Shown here: piece by piece, positions 8,418-17,892 of the stretch
Numbering within the stretch: the first letter of the stretch is position 1
Layout: each line of letters begins with the position of its first letter
NCBI RefSeq assembly: GCF_030913635.1
Contig: NZ_CP133188.1
Span: 2,480,001-2,544,000 of the forward strand
Reading direction: 5' to 3'
Source: Sedimentibacter sp. MB35-C1
GTDB lineage: Bacteria > Bacillota > Clostridia > Tissierellales > Sedimentibacteraceae
Length of the DNA: 64,000 nucleotides
Program-made: the position numbers and the translations under genes
The notes under the pieces: generated by a model
Told to the model about the DNA's origin: nothing
The model's input: only the letters and a program-made list of their open reading frames with translations
Databases searched by the model: none

Positions 8418-9197
8418 ATGAATAAAAAAAGTATTCGAACATTTCTATTAACAACCGGTATTGCAATCAGTCTGTCAGTAAGTATGCCCGCGGAAGCTCA
8501 TGCTGAAACATACAGCGTTGCAAGCGGAGACTCATTGTACAAAATAAGTAAATTATTTGGAACCACGGTTGCAAATTTAATGGTTTCAAACAATCTTGCA
8601 GGATATGAACTCTACATAGGCCAGCATCTTGATATTTTAAATGCAAAACATACAGTACAAAAAGGAGATACTCTTTACAGCATATCTCAAAAATATGATA
8701 TCTCGTTAATTGACTTACGAAAAGCAAATAACATTTACTCAAATTACATATATTCGGGACAAGTATTAGAGATACCATTACAACAGGCTGAACAGACACA
8801 GTACGAAACTGCTTCAGAAAATGAAGATTCTTACACTGCCGAAGAATTGGACTTGCTTGCAAGATTGATAATGGCTGAAACTGAAAGTCAGCCCTATGAA
8901 GCGAAAGTTGCAGTCGGTGCAGTTGTAATGAACAGAATTAACAGCGGGTTATTTGCTCCCACCATAAGTGAAGTTATTAATCAAAAAATAAACGGTTACT
9001 ACCAGTTTTCTCCGGTTGCAAACGGATGGATCAGCAGAGCTGCAAATGAAGAGTGCTTTAAGGCAGCAAAAGAAGCTTTAAGCGGAGTTGACAACACCAA
9101 TGGTGCGCTGTTTTATTACGATACTTCAACAACAAACCAATGGATTTTATCAAAACCTGTTTCAGTAACCTACGGTGACATGGTTTTTGCATACTAA
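8418..9197 (+). CDS. LysM-domain cell wall hydrolase with SleB-type catalytic domain
   Basis: Secreted peptidoglycan hydrolase. 259 residues: signal peptide (residues 1-29, cleavage after AHA), two LysM domains (about 31-74 and 77-119, each with SGDSLYKIS / KGDTLYSIS starts), a short Glu-rich linker, then a Hydrolase_2 (SleB/CwlJ) domain from about 140 with LARLIMAETESQPYEAKVAV, whose Glu after A is the expected catalytic acid, and later QFSPVANG and ALFYYDT. SleB-type enzymes are lytic transglycosylases that degrade spore cortex; LysM versions also act in growth. RBS AAGGAGG is at the end of the riboswitch. Monocistronic. Confidence 0.9.
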   Translation: MNKKSIRTFLLTTGIAISLSVSMPAEAHAETYSVASGDSLYKISKLFGTTVANLMVSNNLAGYELYIGQHLDILNAKHTVQKGDTLYSISQKYDISLIDLRKANNIYSNYIYSGQVLEIPLQQAEQTQYETASENEDSYTAEELDLLARLIMAETESQPYEAKVAVGAVVMNRINSGLFAPTISEVINQKINGYYQFSPVANGWISRAANEECFKAAKEALSGVDNTNGALFYYDTSTTNQWILSKPVSVTYGDMVFAY

Positions 9198-9207
9198 TTT
9201 TAATAAA

Positions 9208-9240
9208 ATGTTCGCACTGCTGAAGTGTGAACATTTTTAT
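9208..9240 (+). terminator. terminator of the LysM/SleB gene
   Basis: ATGTTC-CAC / GTG-GAACAT stem with a TGCTGAA loop followed by a T-rich tract. Confidence 0.75.
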
Positions 9241-9336
9241 TTTTTCCTATTGCTGTGCGCTTTCAATGTATCCGCACAATCAAAGATGCAGTATCATTCA
9301 GTCTCTCGCAAAATCTGCTTTTTATAATTTATGATA

Positions 9337-9843
9337 TTATCTATCCAAAATTAAATCCCTCGGATGAGGAGGAATTGCGATTGTTTCCTGTTTATACGGT
9401 TCTTCTGGCTTAACAGGGTTGAGATTATAATTGAATTGAGTTCTTATACCTGGAAAAATACGTATATTTAATACATTTATACTATTATAATCTTCTTTTT
9501 CTATCATCATGTCATATGGTGTAAAAAAATATTCCGGGCCTTGTATCAATTCTCCCGATATATGAGCAACCGGAAGTTCCACTAAAATCGGCTCTGACTC
9601 ATATATAATGGATTTAATTGGAACTGCTGCTTCCCCATTCTTTACATAGAAAGTAATTTGCGCATTTTTAACCGGTGTGTTCCAATTATTCGTGAAAATA
9701 CTTAATTCAAGAAACCCGATTTCTGTGTTGACAAATACTTCATTTACATTCTGTATATTATATTCCACACATGGATAGCTATAGCTAAATATCGGCTTTT
9801 TATATTTATAAAACATATAGTTCTTGTTATTGTAGTTCCTCAC
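9337..9843 (-). CDS. carboxypeptidase-regulatory-like beta-sandwich protein
   Basis: 168 residues, no signal peptide. The pattern (LELSIFTNNWNTPVKNAQIT, a conserved turn, then PYDMMIEKEDY, VLNIRIFPGIRTQFNYNL and a late IPPHPRD) resembles the small carboxypeptidase-regulatory/CnaB-like domain that precedes peptidoglycan-active or spore-associated proteins in clostridia, here standing alone. No catalytic residues are evident; it is probably a structural or adhesive surface module, perhaps on the spore (inference from family company). Downstream lies polC's terminator, so it is not part of the polC transcript. Confidence 0.45.
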   Translation of the reverse strand: MRNYNNKNYMFYKYKKPIFSYSYPCVEYNIQNVNEVFVNTEIGFLELSIFTNNWNTPVKNAQITFYVKNGEAAVPIKSIIYESEPILVELPVAHISGELIQGPEYFFTPYDMMIEKEDYNSINVLNIRIFPGIRTQFNYNLNPVKPEEPYKQETIAIPPHPRDLILDR

Positions 9844-9952
9844 TATATCCGCTCCTTTACCTCGCAGAAAATATTATAGTATATATTATGCATATTTCAC
9901 GGTTTGAGGAACTGCATATAGTGACAATTATTTATTTGATAGTCATAGTTTT

Positions 9953-9982
9953 AAAAAACCGCCGGTTGTTATACCGGCGGCT
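9953..9982 (-). terminator. intrinsic terminator of polC
   Basis: Minus strand CCGCCGGT, 6-base loop, ACCGGCGG, then TTTTTT; begins about ten bases after the polC stop codon. Confidence 0.9.
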
Positions 9983-9992
9983 CCTAATCATA

Positions 9993-12900
9993 TTATATTA
10001 AATCAAAAAAACTAAGCTGATCGCTTTCAGGCAGTCCTGTGAGACAATTAAATTTCCTTAACAAATCAATGGCAGATTTTCCTATTTTTGCACGTTTTCT
10101 TAAATCATCTATTGATTTTAACGGTTCATCATTGTGCACAGCACCGTATATACCTTCCGCAGCAACAGTGCCCATTCCTGATATGCTGTTGAACGGCGGT
10201 CGTATTCCTTCCTCTTCAACCAAAAATTTAGTTGAATGCGATTTGTATAAATCTATTGGAAGAAACCTCAATCCTCTCTCATACATTTCAAGAACCAGCT
10301 CCATATCATCATACATATCTTTATCTCTGTTGGCCGCTTCGTTCCCCTGCTCTTCAATGCTTTTCATTTTTTCCTTTAGCATTTCTTTGCCGTTAATCAT
10401 GAATTCCGCGTCAAAAGCCTTAGCCCTTATCGTAAAATAAGCTGCATAGTATGCCTCAGGTATATGAACTTTAAACCATGCAATTCTAAATGCCATCATT
10501 ACATATGCAGCGGCATGAGCCTTAGGAAACATGTATTTTATCTTTTTGCATGATTCAATATACCATTCAGGCACTTCGTGCTCTCGCATAAGCTCCTCAT
10601 ATTCATTCCATTTTGGATCTTTTAAAGATTTTCCCTTTCGGACAGTTTCCATTATTTTAAAAGATATATTTGGAGGAAGCCCCTTCTTTATAAGATATAC
10701 CATAATATCATCCCTTGTACAAACAGCTTCGCCTATAGACTTAACGGTTCCCTGATCTATCAAATCCTTAGCATTTCCAACCCAAACGTCAGTTCCATGG
10801 GACAAACCTGATATACAAAGCAAATCATAAAAAGCTTTAGGTTTTGTATCTAAGAGCATTCCTCTTACAAACCTTGTACCGAATTCCGGAACTCCGAAAG
10901 TACCAACCTCCGATCTTATCTGCTTTGGAGTCACTCCCAAAGCCTCAGTGGAGGAAAACAGCGACATGGTTTCCTTGTCATCCATTGGAATTTTTCTCGG
11001 ATCTATTCCAGTTATGTCCTGAAGCATCCTTATTACGGTAGGATCATCATGGCCAAGTATGTCGAGCTTTAACAGGTTCTGATCTATGGAGTGATAATCA
11101 AAGTGTGTCGTTATAATATCAGAATCTGAATCATCGGCAGGGTGCTGAACGGGGCAGAACTCAAAAATTTCTCTTCCTTTAGGAACAACTATTATTCCTC
11201 CCGGATGCTGGCCGGTGGTTCTTTTTATGCCTGTGCATCCTTTTGAAATTCTTGCTATTTCAGCCTTGTTAACATGAACATCTTTTTCCTCAAAATATTT
11301 CTTAACATAACCGAAAGCTGTTTTTTCAGCAATTGTACCTATGGTACCTGCTTTGAAGGTTGTACCTTTTCCAAAAATAACCTCGGTATACTTGTGTGCT
11401 TTCGCTTGATATTCACCAGAAAAATTAAGGTCTATATCAGGTTCCTTATCTCCGTTAAATCCCAAGAATGTTTCAAACGGTATATCCATGCCATCCTTTT
11501 CTAGCTTTGTTCCGCACACTGGGCAATCTTTGTCAGGAAGGTCAAAGCCGTTGAGGCATCCATAATCATTAAAATCCGAATGCTTGCAGCTTGGGCATCT
11601 GTAGTGTGGCGGAAGGGCGTTAACCTCCGTAATACCCGTCATGTACGCAACAAGTGATGAACCTACCGATCCCCTTGAACCTACAAGGTAACCGTCCTCG
11701 TTGGATTTCCACACAAGCTTTTGTGCAATGATATACATTACTGAAAACCCGTTGCTTATAATTGATTCCAGCTCTCTGTCCAATCTGCTCTGAATGATTT
11801 CCGGCAGCGGATCACCGTATAACTCATGAGCCCTACCATATGCTATATCCTTAATAGTCTGCTCACAGCCGTCAATATGCGGTGTAGCCTTTTCTGAAGA
11901 GATAGGGCTTATCTGATCACACATATTGGCAATTTTATTTGTATTGGTCACTACAACCTCGTATGCCTTTTCTTCTCCCAGATAACTAAATTCCCTTAGC
12001 ATTTCCTCCGTTGTTTTTAGGTATAGCGGAGCCTGGCTGTCAGCATCCTTGAAACCCTGTCCAGCTTCAAGGATTCGCCTGTATATCTCGTCCTCCGGAT
12101 CAAGAAAATGAACATCGCCGGTGGCAACAACAGGCTTGTTCAGTTTTTCTCCAAGATGAACTATTTTTCTGTTTATGTTCATCAGGTATTCCTTATCTGG
12201 AACCTGCTCCTGCCTGATAAGGTAATCATTGTTTCCAAGAGGCTGTATCTCAAGATAATCATATTCTACTGCAATTTTTTCAATTTCATAATCAGGCCTG
12301 CCAAGCAGAATTGCCTTATACAACTCTCCTTCGCTGCAGGCACTGCCCAAAATCAAGCCTTCGGAATATTTTTTATACATACTTTTTAATATCCTTGGCT
12401 TTTTATAAAAATAATCCAAATGAGAATAGGACACTAGTTTGTAGAGATTTTTAAGTCCGGTATAATTCTTTGCCAGTATTATGGCGTGGTATGTGTTAAG
12501 CTTCTTATAAGATTCCTTCATTGCCGTCTCATCGGAAGCGTATATTTCAATGTCATCCAGTTTTTCAACATTACGTTGTTTCAACATATCTACCATGACA
12601 TTAAAAATTTTGACCGTTGTGTAAACATCATCAAGTGCCCTGTGAGCCACTTCAACCTTTATGCCTAGATTTTTGGCAATTCTCCCAAGCTTATATGTCT
12701 TATAGTTGGGAAAAAGCTCCTTTGCAAGCGATAAAGTATCAATATAAGTAAAATTAAATTCATGACCCAGTTCTTGAGCATTGTGGCGCAAAAAATTAAT
12801 ATCAAACTCTGCATTATGAGCAACCAGTACACATCCATCTATAAAATCCAAAACCTTAGGAAATACCAGATCAATTGTTTCCGCATCTCTCACCATATCA

Positions 12901-14345
12901 TCTGTTATATTGGTAATTTCCGTAACCCTGGCAGGAATCGGCTTGCATGGATTTACAAAGCAACTAAATTCATCTATTAGCTTTCCACCTTGTATTTTAG
13001 CAATTCCTATTTCCGTAATCTTTTCCGTTAATGGTGAAAAACCAGTCGTTTCCAAATCAAGCACGCAGTATGTGCAATCAATGCTCTGCCCTTTTGAAGC
13101 TGTAACCGACGGCTTTTTATCAGGTGCGAGATATGCCTCTACACCATATATCACTTTCATATCCTTGTTATCTCTTCCCAAAAGCTTATGTGCTTCCGGA
13201 AATGACTGAACAACTCCGTGGTCAGTTATGGCAATAGACTTCATTCCCCAACTCATTGCCCTTTTAATTAAATCAGTAGCACCGGTCATGGCATCCATCT
13301 GGCTCATCTGAGTATGCATGTGAAGCTCAACTCTTTTAGATTTTGAGTTGTCCATTCTTTCTTCTCTCTTTGTACCTTCTGTCTCGATAATTGTATTTGC
13401 TACCAGCTCAACTTCCCCAGAAAATGTACTGTATCCAGAATTTCCTGCTATCCTTACGCCTTTTGCATCTTTAAGTCTTGATAAAACATCTTTATCTTCG
13501 CCAGGCTTACAAAAGCATTTGCATGTCATTGAGCTTGTACCGTCATAGAGGTCAAAAGAAATCAAAAACTTTCCACTTCTCAGTTCTTTTGACTCTATAT
13601 TAGAAATTTCTCCCTGTATGCATACACGACCTTCATTGGGCGTTATATCTGTAATCTTAATAATAGTATCTTTTATATTGGCATTTCTTCCAAGAATCAG
13701 GGACTTATCCTTAGCTTTTTTGCTTTCACCTTCCGAAAAAACTTTTTTACTGACCGCTGCTTCCTTGTAAATTCCCGCGGGAGCAATTTTCTTTTTTTGT
13801 ACTTCCGGAATTTTATCCTGAATAAGCTGAATTTCTTTTGCAAGAGCATCCTCATTTTGCCTGCTGAAATCCTCACAGTTTTTCTTATCTGAAAAATTCA
13901 CTTGATATGCTTCACCGAAGTGTTTTCTTATATATTCACTTACTGTTTTGTCGTATCCTTTTGAAATAAGAATATCCGATACGGCAAGATTGAACTCAAA
14001 GCTTATGATATTACCATCTATTTTGTAATCACAGCATTTGAGTGAGGATTTCAATGCAGGATAAGCATTGGAAAGCATGTTAACTATACTGCCCAACTCT
14101 TCGTGTATGGATTTACCGCCAATATTGCATGCATAATTTATATTTATTGAAGAATCATCCAAGCAAAATCTACTTTTTATAAATTCATTCAGTTGGTTTA
14201 TTTCTTTTGCATCTATGCGTTTATCTGATTTTATTTTAAGTTCCAATGACTTTGTTTTTTTACTCAGTATGACAGCTTCAATTTCTGCATCAATAATATT
14301 GTCACCTGCTTTATAATCATTGAAAACTTCCTTTATTTTTTTCAT
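9993..14345 (-). CDS. polC: DNA polymerase III alpha subunit, Gram-positive PolC type
   Basis: Replicative polymerase of low-GC Gram-positive bacteria. 1450 residues, the usual PolC length. Order: N-terminal domain (1-220), OB-fold (about 225-330), PHP domain starting RVELHMHTQMSQMDA, interrupted by the inserted 3'-5' exonuclease (CVLDLETTGFSPLTEKITEI near 425 and VAHNAEFDINFLR near 510), then the C-family polymerase palm with the zinc motif CPSCKHSDFNDYGC, the SRGSVGSSLVAYMTG loop and the catalytic EPDIDLNFSG, and the C-terminal FNSISGMGTVAAEGI helix-hairpin-helix part. ATG has an AAGGAT RBS. A small Cys-rich gene lies immediately upstream on the same strand. Confidence 0.97.
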   Translation of the reverse strand: MKKIKEVFNDYKAGDNIIDAEIEAVILSKKTKSLELKIKSDKRIDAKEINQLNEFIKSRFCLDDSSININYACNIGGKSIHEELGSIVNMLSNAYPALKSSLKCCDYKIDGNIISFEFNLAVSDILISKGYDKTVSEYIRKHFGEAYQVNFSDKKNCEDFSRQNEDALAKEIQLIQDKIPEVQKKKIAPAGIYKEAAVSKKVFSEGESKKAKDKSLILGRNANIKDTIIKITDITPNEGRVCIQGEISNIESKELRSGKFLISFDLYDGTSSMTCKCFCKPGEDKDVLSRLKDAKGVRIAGNSGYSTFSGEVELVANTIIETEGTKREERMDNSKSKRVELHMHTQMSQMDAMTGATDLIKRAMSWGMKSIAITDHGVVQSFPEAHKLLGRDNKDMKVIYGVEAYLAPDKKPSVTASKGQSIDCTYCVLDLETTGFSPLTEKITEIGIAKIQGGKLIDEFSCFVNPCKPIPARVTEITNITDDMVRDAETIDLVFPKVLDFIDGCVLVAHNAEFDINFLRHNAQELGHEFNFTYIDTLSLAKELFPNYKTYKLGRIAKNLGIKVEVAHRALDDVYTTVKIFNVMVDMLKQRNVEKLDDIEIYASDETAMKESYKKLNTYHAIILAKNYTGLKNLYKLVSYSHLDYFYKKPRILKSMYKKYSEGLILGSACSEGELYKAILLGRPDYEIEKIAVEYDYLEIQPLGNNDYLIRQEQVPDKEYLMNINRKIVHLGEKLNKPVVATGDVHFLDPEDEIYRRILEAGQGFKDADSQAPLYLKTTEEMLREFSYLGEEKAYEVVVTNTNKIANMCDQISPISSEKATPHIDGCEQTIKDIAYGRAHELYGDPLPEIIQSRLDRELESIISNGFSVMYIIAQKLVWKSNEDGYLVGSRGSVGSSLVAYMTGITEVNALPPHYRCPSCKHSDFNDYGCLNGFDLPDKDCPVCGTKLEKDGMDIPFETFLGFNGDKEPDIDLNFSGEYQAKAHKYTEVIFGKGTTFKAGTIGTIAEKTAFGYVKKYFEEKDVHVNKAEIARISKGCTGIKRTTGQHPGGIIVVPKGREIFEFCPVQHPADDSDSDIITTHFDYHSIDQNLLKLDILGHDDPTVIRMLQDITGIDPRKIPMDDKETMSLFSSTEALGVTPKQIRSEVGTFGVPEFGTRFVRGMLLDTKPKAFYDLLCISGLSHGTDVWVGNAKDLIDQGTVKSIGEAVCTRDDIMVYLIKKGLPPNISFKIMETVRKGKSLKDPKWNEYEELMREHEVPEWYIESCKKIKYMFPKAHAAAYVMMAFRIAWFKVHIPEAYYAAYFTIRAKAFDAEFMINGKEMLKEKMKSIEEQGNEAANRDKDMYDDMELVLEMYERGLRFLPIDLYKSHSTKFLVEEEGIRPPFNSISGMGTVAAEGIYGAVHNDEPLKSIDDLRKRAKIGKSAIDLLRKFNCLTGLPESDQLSFFDLI

Positions 14346-14442
14346 ATCAATCCTTCTCTGAAAATTTAAACCTTATTAACCTTTTTTCATTTGATACGAT
14401 AATTTTAAAAATATCATATCCTATTAAAACGTCAGATATAAT

Positions 14443-14466
14443 CAAAAAAGTCCTCGGACGAGAACT
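14443..14466 (-). terminator. terminator of the small Cys-rich gene
   Basis: Minus strand AGTTCTC, loop GTCC, GAGGACT, then six T; lies right after the stop of the 64-residue gene and before polC, so polC probably has its own start. Confidence 0.7.
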
Positions 14467-14474
14467 GGCCTTGA

Positions 14475-14669
14475 TTATTTTTCTATGAACGAGTCCATTG
14501 TTATTTGTTCCTCTGTAACTTCCTCTTTTTTTGAATTTCTTTCCCCTGTTCTGAATGAATACAGCGGACAGGATTTAATTAAGCAACCTCGGATTTCATT
14601 ATACTGCCCGTTACTGCATTCCAGACATTTTCTTCTGATTGCCTGCATAAGTGTCACTTTACCGTACAT
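14475..14669 (-). CDS. small four-cysteine protein of unknown function
   Basis: 64 residues. The core MQAIRRKCLECSNGQYNEIR followed by GCLIKSCPLYSFRTG gives a Cx2C...Cx4C zinc- or metal-binding-like knuckle; similar small proteins are common in Firmicutes and their phages. AGGAAGG before the ATG, and its own terminator. No function known; DNA- or RNA-binding is possible. Too short and regular to be a shadow ORF: the cysteine spacing and RBS support it. Confidence 0.72.
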   Translation of the reverse strand: MYGKVTLMQAIRRKCLECSNGQYNEIRGCLIKSCPLYSFRTGERNSKKEEVTEEQITMDSFIEK

Positions 14670-14839
14670 AAAACCTTCCTCATAAATGTTGACATTTAAT
14701 TCTAATATAATTTTATTTTACATTATGTAGGTTTCAAAATCAATAATTAATATTGTAAAGTCAAGACAGCATTTATATGTAACCGAAAATACCGTCTGCT
14801 CCAAAAACATTAATGGCAGTCAATATACCGATTTAATAT

Positions 14840-14989
14840 TTAATTATATACATCCAGCACTTCCCAAAGAGAGACGATTTTAATCCCGTCATATAAAGAA
14901 CGGAAGCTTTTATCGCAGCCTGCGCATTTATTAATAATTACAGAATCCTGAGGCAGCTGCGGGTCATGTTGGCAGCATAAGCTATGTAT
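14840..14989 (-). pseudogene. fragment of a cysteine-rich (CCG/heterodisulfide-reductase-like) protein
   Basis: Reading the minus strand in frame directly after the ogt stop codon gives IHSLCCQHDPQLPQDSVIIN, then KCAGCDKSFRSLYDG and IKIVSLWEVLDVYN before a stop. This matches the pattern of the Cys-rich Fe-S-binding proteins in which a CPGCD(K/R)(R/S)(F/Y)R motif is followed by a TISLWE(I/V)L segment. Only about 49 codons remain and there is no start codon or RBS, so this is the tail of a lost gene or a replaced C-terminus. Nothing else is seen in the rest of the 14670-14989 gap. Confidence 0.6.
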
Positions 14990-15445
14990 TTAAACTTTTT
15001 GTTCAATTTCTAACAAGGCTTGCTTCATTTCTATGCCACCTGCATATCCAGTCAAACTTCCGTCTGAACCTATTACCCTGTGGCACGGAACAACAATTGT
15101 AACAGGATTTCTGTTATTTGCCAATCCTACTGCACGGCATGCTTTTGGACTTCCTACATCCTCAGCTACCTGTTTATATGTACGTGTTTCGCCATACGGT
15201 ATTCTGCAAAGAGACTCCCATACCTTTTTTTGAAATTCTGTTCCGTAAAGCTCGTAATCAAAATCAAAGCTTGTACGTTTGCCTTCTAAATATTGTATTA
15301 CCTGCTCAAAAACCGCATCTGAAAGAGCCGATTTCTCATTTTTCCCGTCAATTTGTTTGCATCTTTTTAAATAAACAATTTTATTATCTGTGTAACCGAT
15401 TTTAAGTGTACCAAATTCAAAATCGTAGTAAGCATATTTTATCAT
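14990..15445 (-). CDS. ogt: methylated-DNA--protein-cysteine methyltransferase
   Basis: Suicide repair enzyme that moves the methyl group of O6-methylguanine onto its own cysteine. 151 residues: a short N-terminal domain, then the DNA-binding fold with IPYGETRTYKQVAEDVGSPK (helix-turn-helix with arginine finger AVGLANNRNP) and the active site IVVPCHRVIGSDGSLTGYAG with Cys at about 121. Downstream, in frame after the stop codon, is the remnant described at 14840-14989. The alkylbase glycosylase gene is 60 bases upstream on the same strand, so both may form an alkylation-repair operon. Confidence 0.93.
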   Translation of the reverse strand: MIKYAYYDFEFGTLKIGYTDNKIVYLKRCKQIDGKNEKSALSDAVFEQVIQYLEGKRTSFDFDYELYGTEFQKKVWESLCRIPYGETRTYKQVAEDVGSPKACRAVGLANNRNPVTIVVPCHRVIGSDGSLTGYAGGIEMKQALLEIEQKV

Positions 15446-15508
15446 TTTGTTGCTCCCTTCTGTATTCTGCAGGCGACACCTGTCTTTTTCTTATAATGCC
15501 ATGTTATT

Positions 15509-16138
15509 TTAAGGTGCATAATCTCTCATTTCAGGCACGGCCCCACCTGCTATTGCCCATAGATAAAGGCTTGCCACAGTACCGAACGGAGAGTATCTCT
15601 TTGCATATTTCTCAAATTTTTTTCTGTCTATGCTTTCCTGATGATACAGCATTCTCATTCCCCTGTGGATTGCAAGGTCCCCGAAGCTCACTATATCAGG
15701 CCGCCTCATGCTAAATATCATTATCATTTCTGCAGTCCATACCCCTATTCCCTTCAAGCTGGACAATTTATTAATTACCTCTGAATCCGAAAGCTCCTTC
15801 AGCTTGTCTATATCAAATTCATTATTCCTTACCTTTTCCGCAAAATCTTTTATATATCCGGCTTTTTTAAAAGTTGTCCCAAGTTTTTGCAACTCGTTTA
15901 TATCAATACTATGCATAGTATTTTCATTCACATTACCGATCCTGTCAACAAATCTCTGCCATACTGTGGCATGAGCCTTTGTGGAAATCTGCTGCCCGAT
16001 TATATGATATACAACCGAAGAAAAAATATCTGTGTCTACCGAACGCTCAATATGTCCTATTTTATCAATTGCCTCTCCCAGAAGCTTGTCACGATTTTTC
16101 AGGTGCTCTATTTCTGCGATTCCGTATTCAAAATACAA
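15509..16138 (-). CDS. alkA: DNA-3-methyladenine glycosylase II, AlkA-like HhH-GPD family
   Basis: Base-excision glycosylase that removes alkylated purines. 209 residues; lacks the AlkA N-terminal TATA-box-like domain, as in many Gram-positive short forms. HhH-GPD signature LSSLKGIGVWTAEMIMIFSM (residues about 125-145) followed by PDIVSFGDLAIHRGMRMLY, with the catalytic Asp in GDLA. The start is TTG at 16136-16138, because GGAGGTGATT sits seven bases before it and no ATG is better placed. Likely co-transcribed with ogt. Confidence 0.9.
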   Translation of the reverse strand: MYFEYGIAEIEHLKNRDKLLGEAIDKIGHIERSVDTDIFSSVVYHIIGQQISTKAHATVWQRFVDRIGNVNENTMHSIDINELQKLGTTFKKAGYIKDFAEKVRNNEFDIDKLKELSDSEVINKLSSLKGIGVWTAEMIMIFSMRRPDIVSFGDLAIHRGMRMLYHQESIDRKKFEKYAKRYSPFGTVASLYLWAIAGGAVPEMRDYAP

Positions 16139-16241
16139 AAAATCACCTCCAGCACAACAATTATATCATAATGCGAGATGATTTTCTTCTCAATTCTGTA
16201 TATTCAATTTTTGGATATTAATTTAAAATTAACCATATCAA

Positions 16242-17120
16242 CTATACTTCATTTACCGTTATATTTCCACTGTTCAGAATATTAATTGCATTTGAACCTT
16301 CACCATTTACATATTTTCCGGATTCTTTAAGAAGCCAGCTTGCGTTTCCTCGTAGTTCATCTGTAGATTCAACAAACGCGTTAACCTTTACATTTGAAGG
16401 CTTATCAAGCCTTATATTTACATTTCTAACTGAATCCAACGTCCATTCATTGCCGAAATTTTCATATATCAAATCCAAATTTCCACAGTTCACAACTTCC
16501 ACATCTATATTTTTAGGAATAAATATCTCAATATTATTATGACTTGAATAATTATATCTGCTATCTGTACAGCTTACAGGATAAATATATAAAGTATCTC
16601 CATTTCTTCTATAACTGACGTGCTCAGATGATGACAGCTCTTCCGCTTCTTTCTTGCTTGCTGCATATATGCTAATATCTGAAATGCCGCTTATCTTGTT
16701 ATCATCGGAAGCTCTTACAACAATGTTATTTGTATCATCAATAATTATTTTGTTTATACTATCGTCTGTGACATATTCGTTAAGCATCACATCCATGCTG
16801 TAATATTCACTTAGGAACATGCGTTGCATCCTGTCCATCACTCCCGTTTCTTCAGCAGCATACAAAGCCATATTTGCAAACAAAATAATCAGAACAATAA
16901 ATATGCTGAACAAATCATACTTTATCACGGATTCTTCTTCCTTGGAAGCATACCTGCACCACAATATTTCCGCTCCCAGCAATATAAGTATAGCAGGCCA
17001 CATTAGCCTGGCAGCCTTCAAAGCAGAAAAATTGCTGAACTGCGACATAAACAAAGCCGCGCCAAAAGCTATCAGAACCAATCCCATAGAAATATTCCCA
17101 ACTCTTTTAATTCTAATCAT
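16242..17120 (-). CDS. membrane-anchored DUF4097-like (LiaF/adhesin-type) envelope protein
   Basis: Two or three N-terminal membrane helices (VGNISMGLVLIAFGAALFMS; then MWPAILILLGAEILW; then IFIVLIILFANMALYA) of the LiaI/LiaF-TM or DUF5668 type, followed by an extracellular beta-helical part rich in short strand repeats (NNIVVRASDDN, VNCGNLDLIYE, NVNIRLDKPS). This architecture occurs in envelope-stress operons. The frame is open to 17135, but GGGGAGA lies seven bases from the ATG at 17120. The gene overlaps the upstream gene by eight bases, so translation is coupled. Last gene of the ECF sigma operon. Confidence 0.72.
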   Translation of the reverse strand: MIRIKRVGNISMGLVLIAFGAALFMSQFSNFSALKAARLMWPAILILLGAEILWCRYASKEEESVIKYDLFSIFIVLIILFANMALYAAEETGVMDRMQRMFLSEYYSMDVMLNEYVTDDSINKIIIDDTNNIVVRASDDNKISGISDISIYAASKKEAEELSSSEHVSYRRNGDTLYIYPVSCTDSRYNYSSHNNIEIFIPKNIDVEVVNCGNLDLIYENFGNEWTLDSVRNVNIRLDKPSNVKVNAFVESTDELRGNASWLLKESGKYVNGEGSNAINILNSGNITVNEV

Positions 17121-17892
17121 TTTCATTCTCCCCATTTGAGTTCTCTTCTTTACTGTTATTTTTCCTGCCTTTAGCCAGCATGCAAATACCGGCTATGATA
17201 AATATCAAAGATACTACTGTGGTCTGTATATATCTGATAATATAATAATCCATTAAAGGGTAAAGTATTTTTTCAACTATAATAATCAACCCAATCGCTA
17301 TGAGAGTAATCCCTTTCCATTCAGGCCTTATATCAGGGAAATGCAAAAATTTATCCTCTGATTCCTCAATTGAATCATCAACTATATGCATTGTGTCAAA
17401 TAAACTGTAAAACCATATGAGAGGAAGCAAAAACAACAACAAAGAAATTCCCAGCCATCCCATAAAATATATGGAAAAGAAGAATGCTCCCATTATTATC
17501 AAACCTTTTTTTTGATACCCAAGGTACATGTGGCCTGCTCCTGGTATTACAGCCAATGCAAGAGATATGCTTTTCTTATTAAGCTTTTTATTAGGAATAA
17601 ATTGACTCTCGGCAGAATTATTAGAAACATTGTACAATTTCCTCATTTCGATACTTTTCCATGCGGAGAACATGTCAATCAAAGAGATAAGCCACAAAAC
17701 GAGATATCCTATAACCGTCAGCAGCAGAAAAAAATTCGCATATGTCAATATTGAAAGCCCTATACCTCCTGTAACTCCGACAACAAACAAAGTAAAAAAT
17801 ATTATTGCCCGTTCCTTCAACCCTATATACAAATGTGCCAGTCCCGGTATAACCGATAATATAAACGCTATTAGCTTGCTTTTATCATTCAT
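17113..17892 (-). CDS. polytopic membrane protein of the ECF sigma operon
   Basis: 259 residues with seven or so hydrophobic segments arranged as two related halves: LSVIPGLAHLYIGLKERAI in the N-terminal half and LAVIPGAGHMYLGYQKKGL in the middle. This PG(L/A)(A/G)H-Y-G motif is like that of TM2-type proteins, repeated. The C-terminus adds LIAIGLIIIVEKILY helices and a polar Lys/Asn/Glu tail. Overlaps the anti-sigma gene by eight bases and the next gene by eight. Function unknown; envelope-related from context. Confidence 0.68.
   Translation of the reverse strand: MNDKSKLIAFILSVIPGLAHLYIGLKERAIIFFTLFVVGVTGGIGLSILTYANFFLLLTVIGYLVLWLISLIDMFSAWKSIEMRKLYNVSNNSAESQFIPNKKLNKKSISLALAVIPGAGHMYLGYQKKGLIIMGAFFFSIYFMGWLGISLLLFLLPLIWFYSLFDTMHIVDDSIEESEDKFLHFPDIRPEWKGITLIAIGLIIIVEKILYPLMDYYIIRYIQTTVVSLIFIIAGICMLAKGRKNNSKEENSNGENEND

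Noticed and set aside
10039-13548. Many plus-strand open frames opposite polC
   Set aside because: They are antisense shadows; polC's motifs run unbroken on the minus strand.
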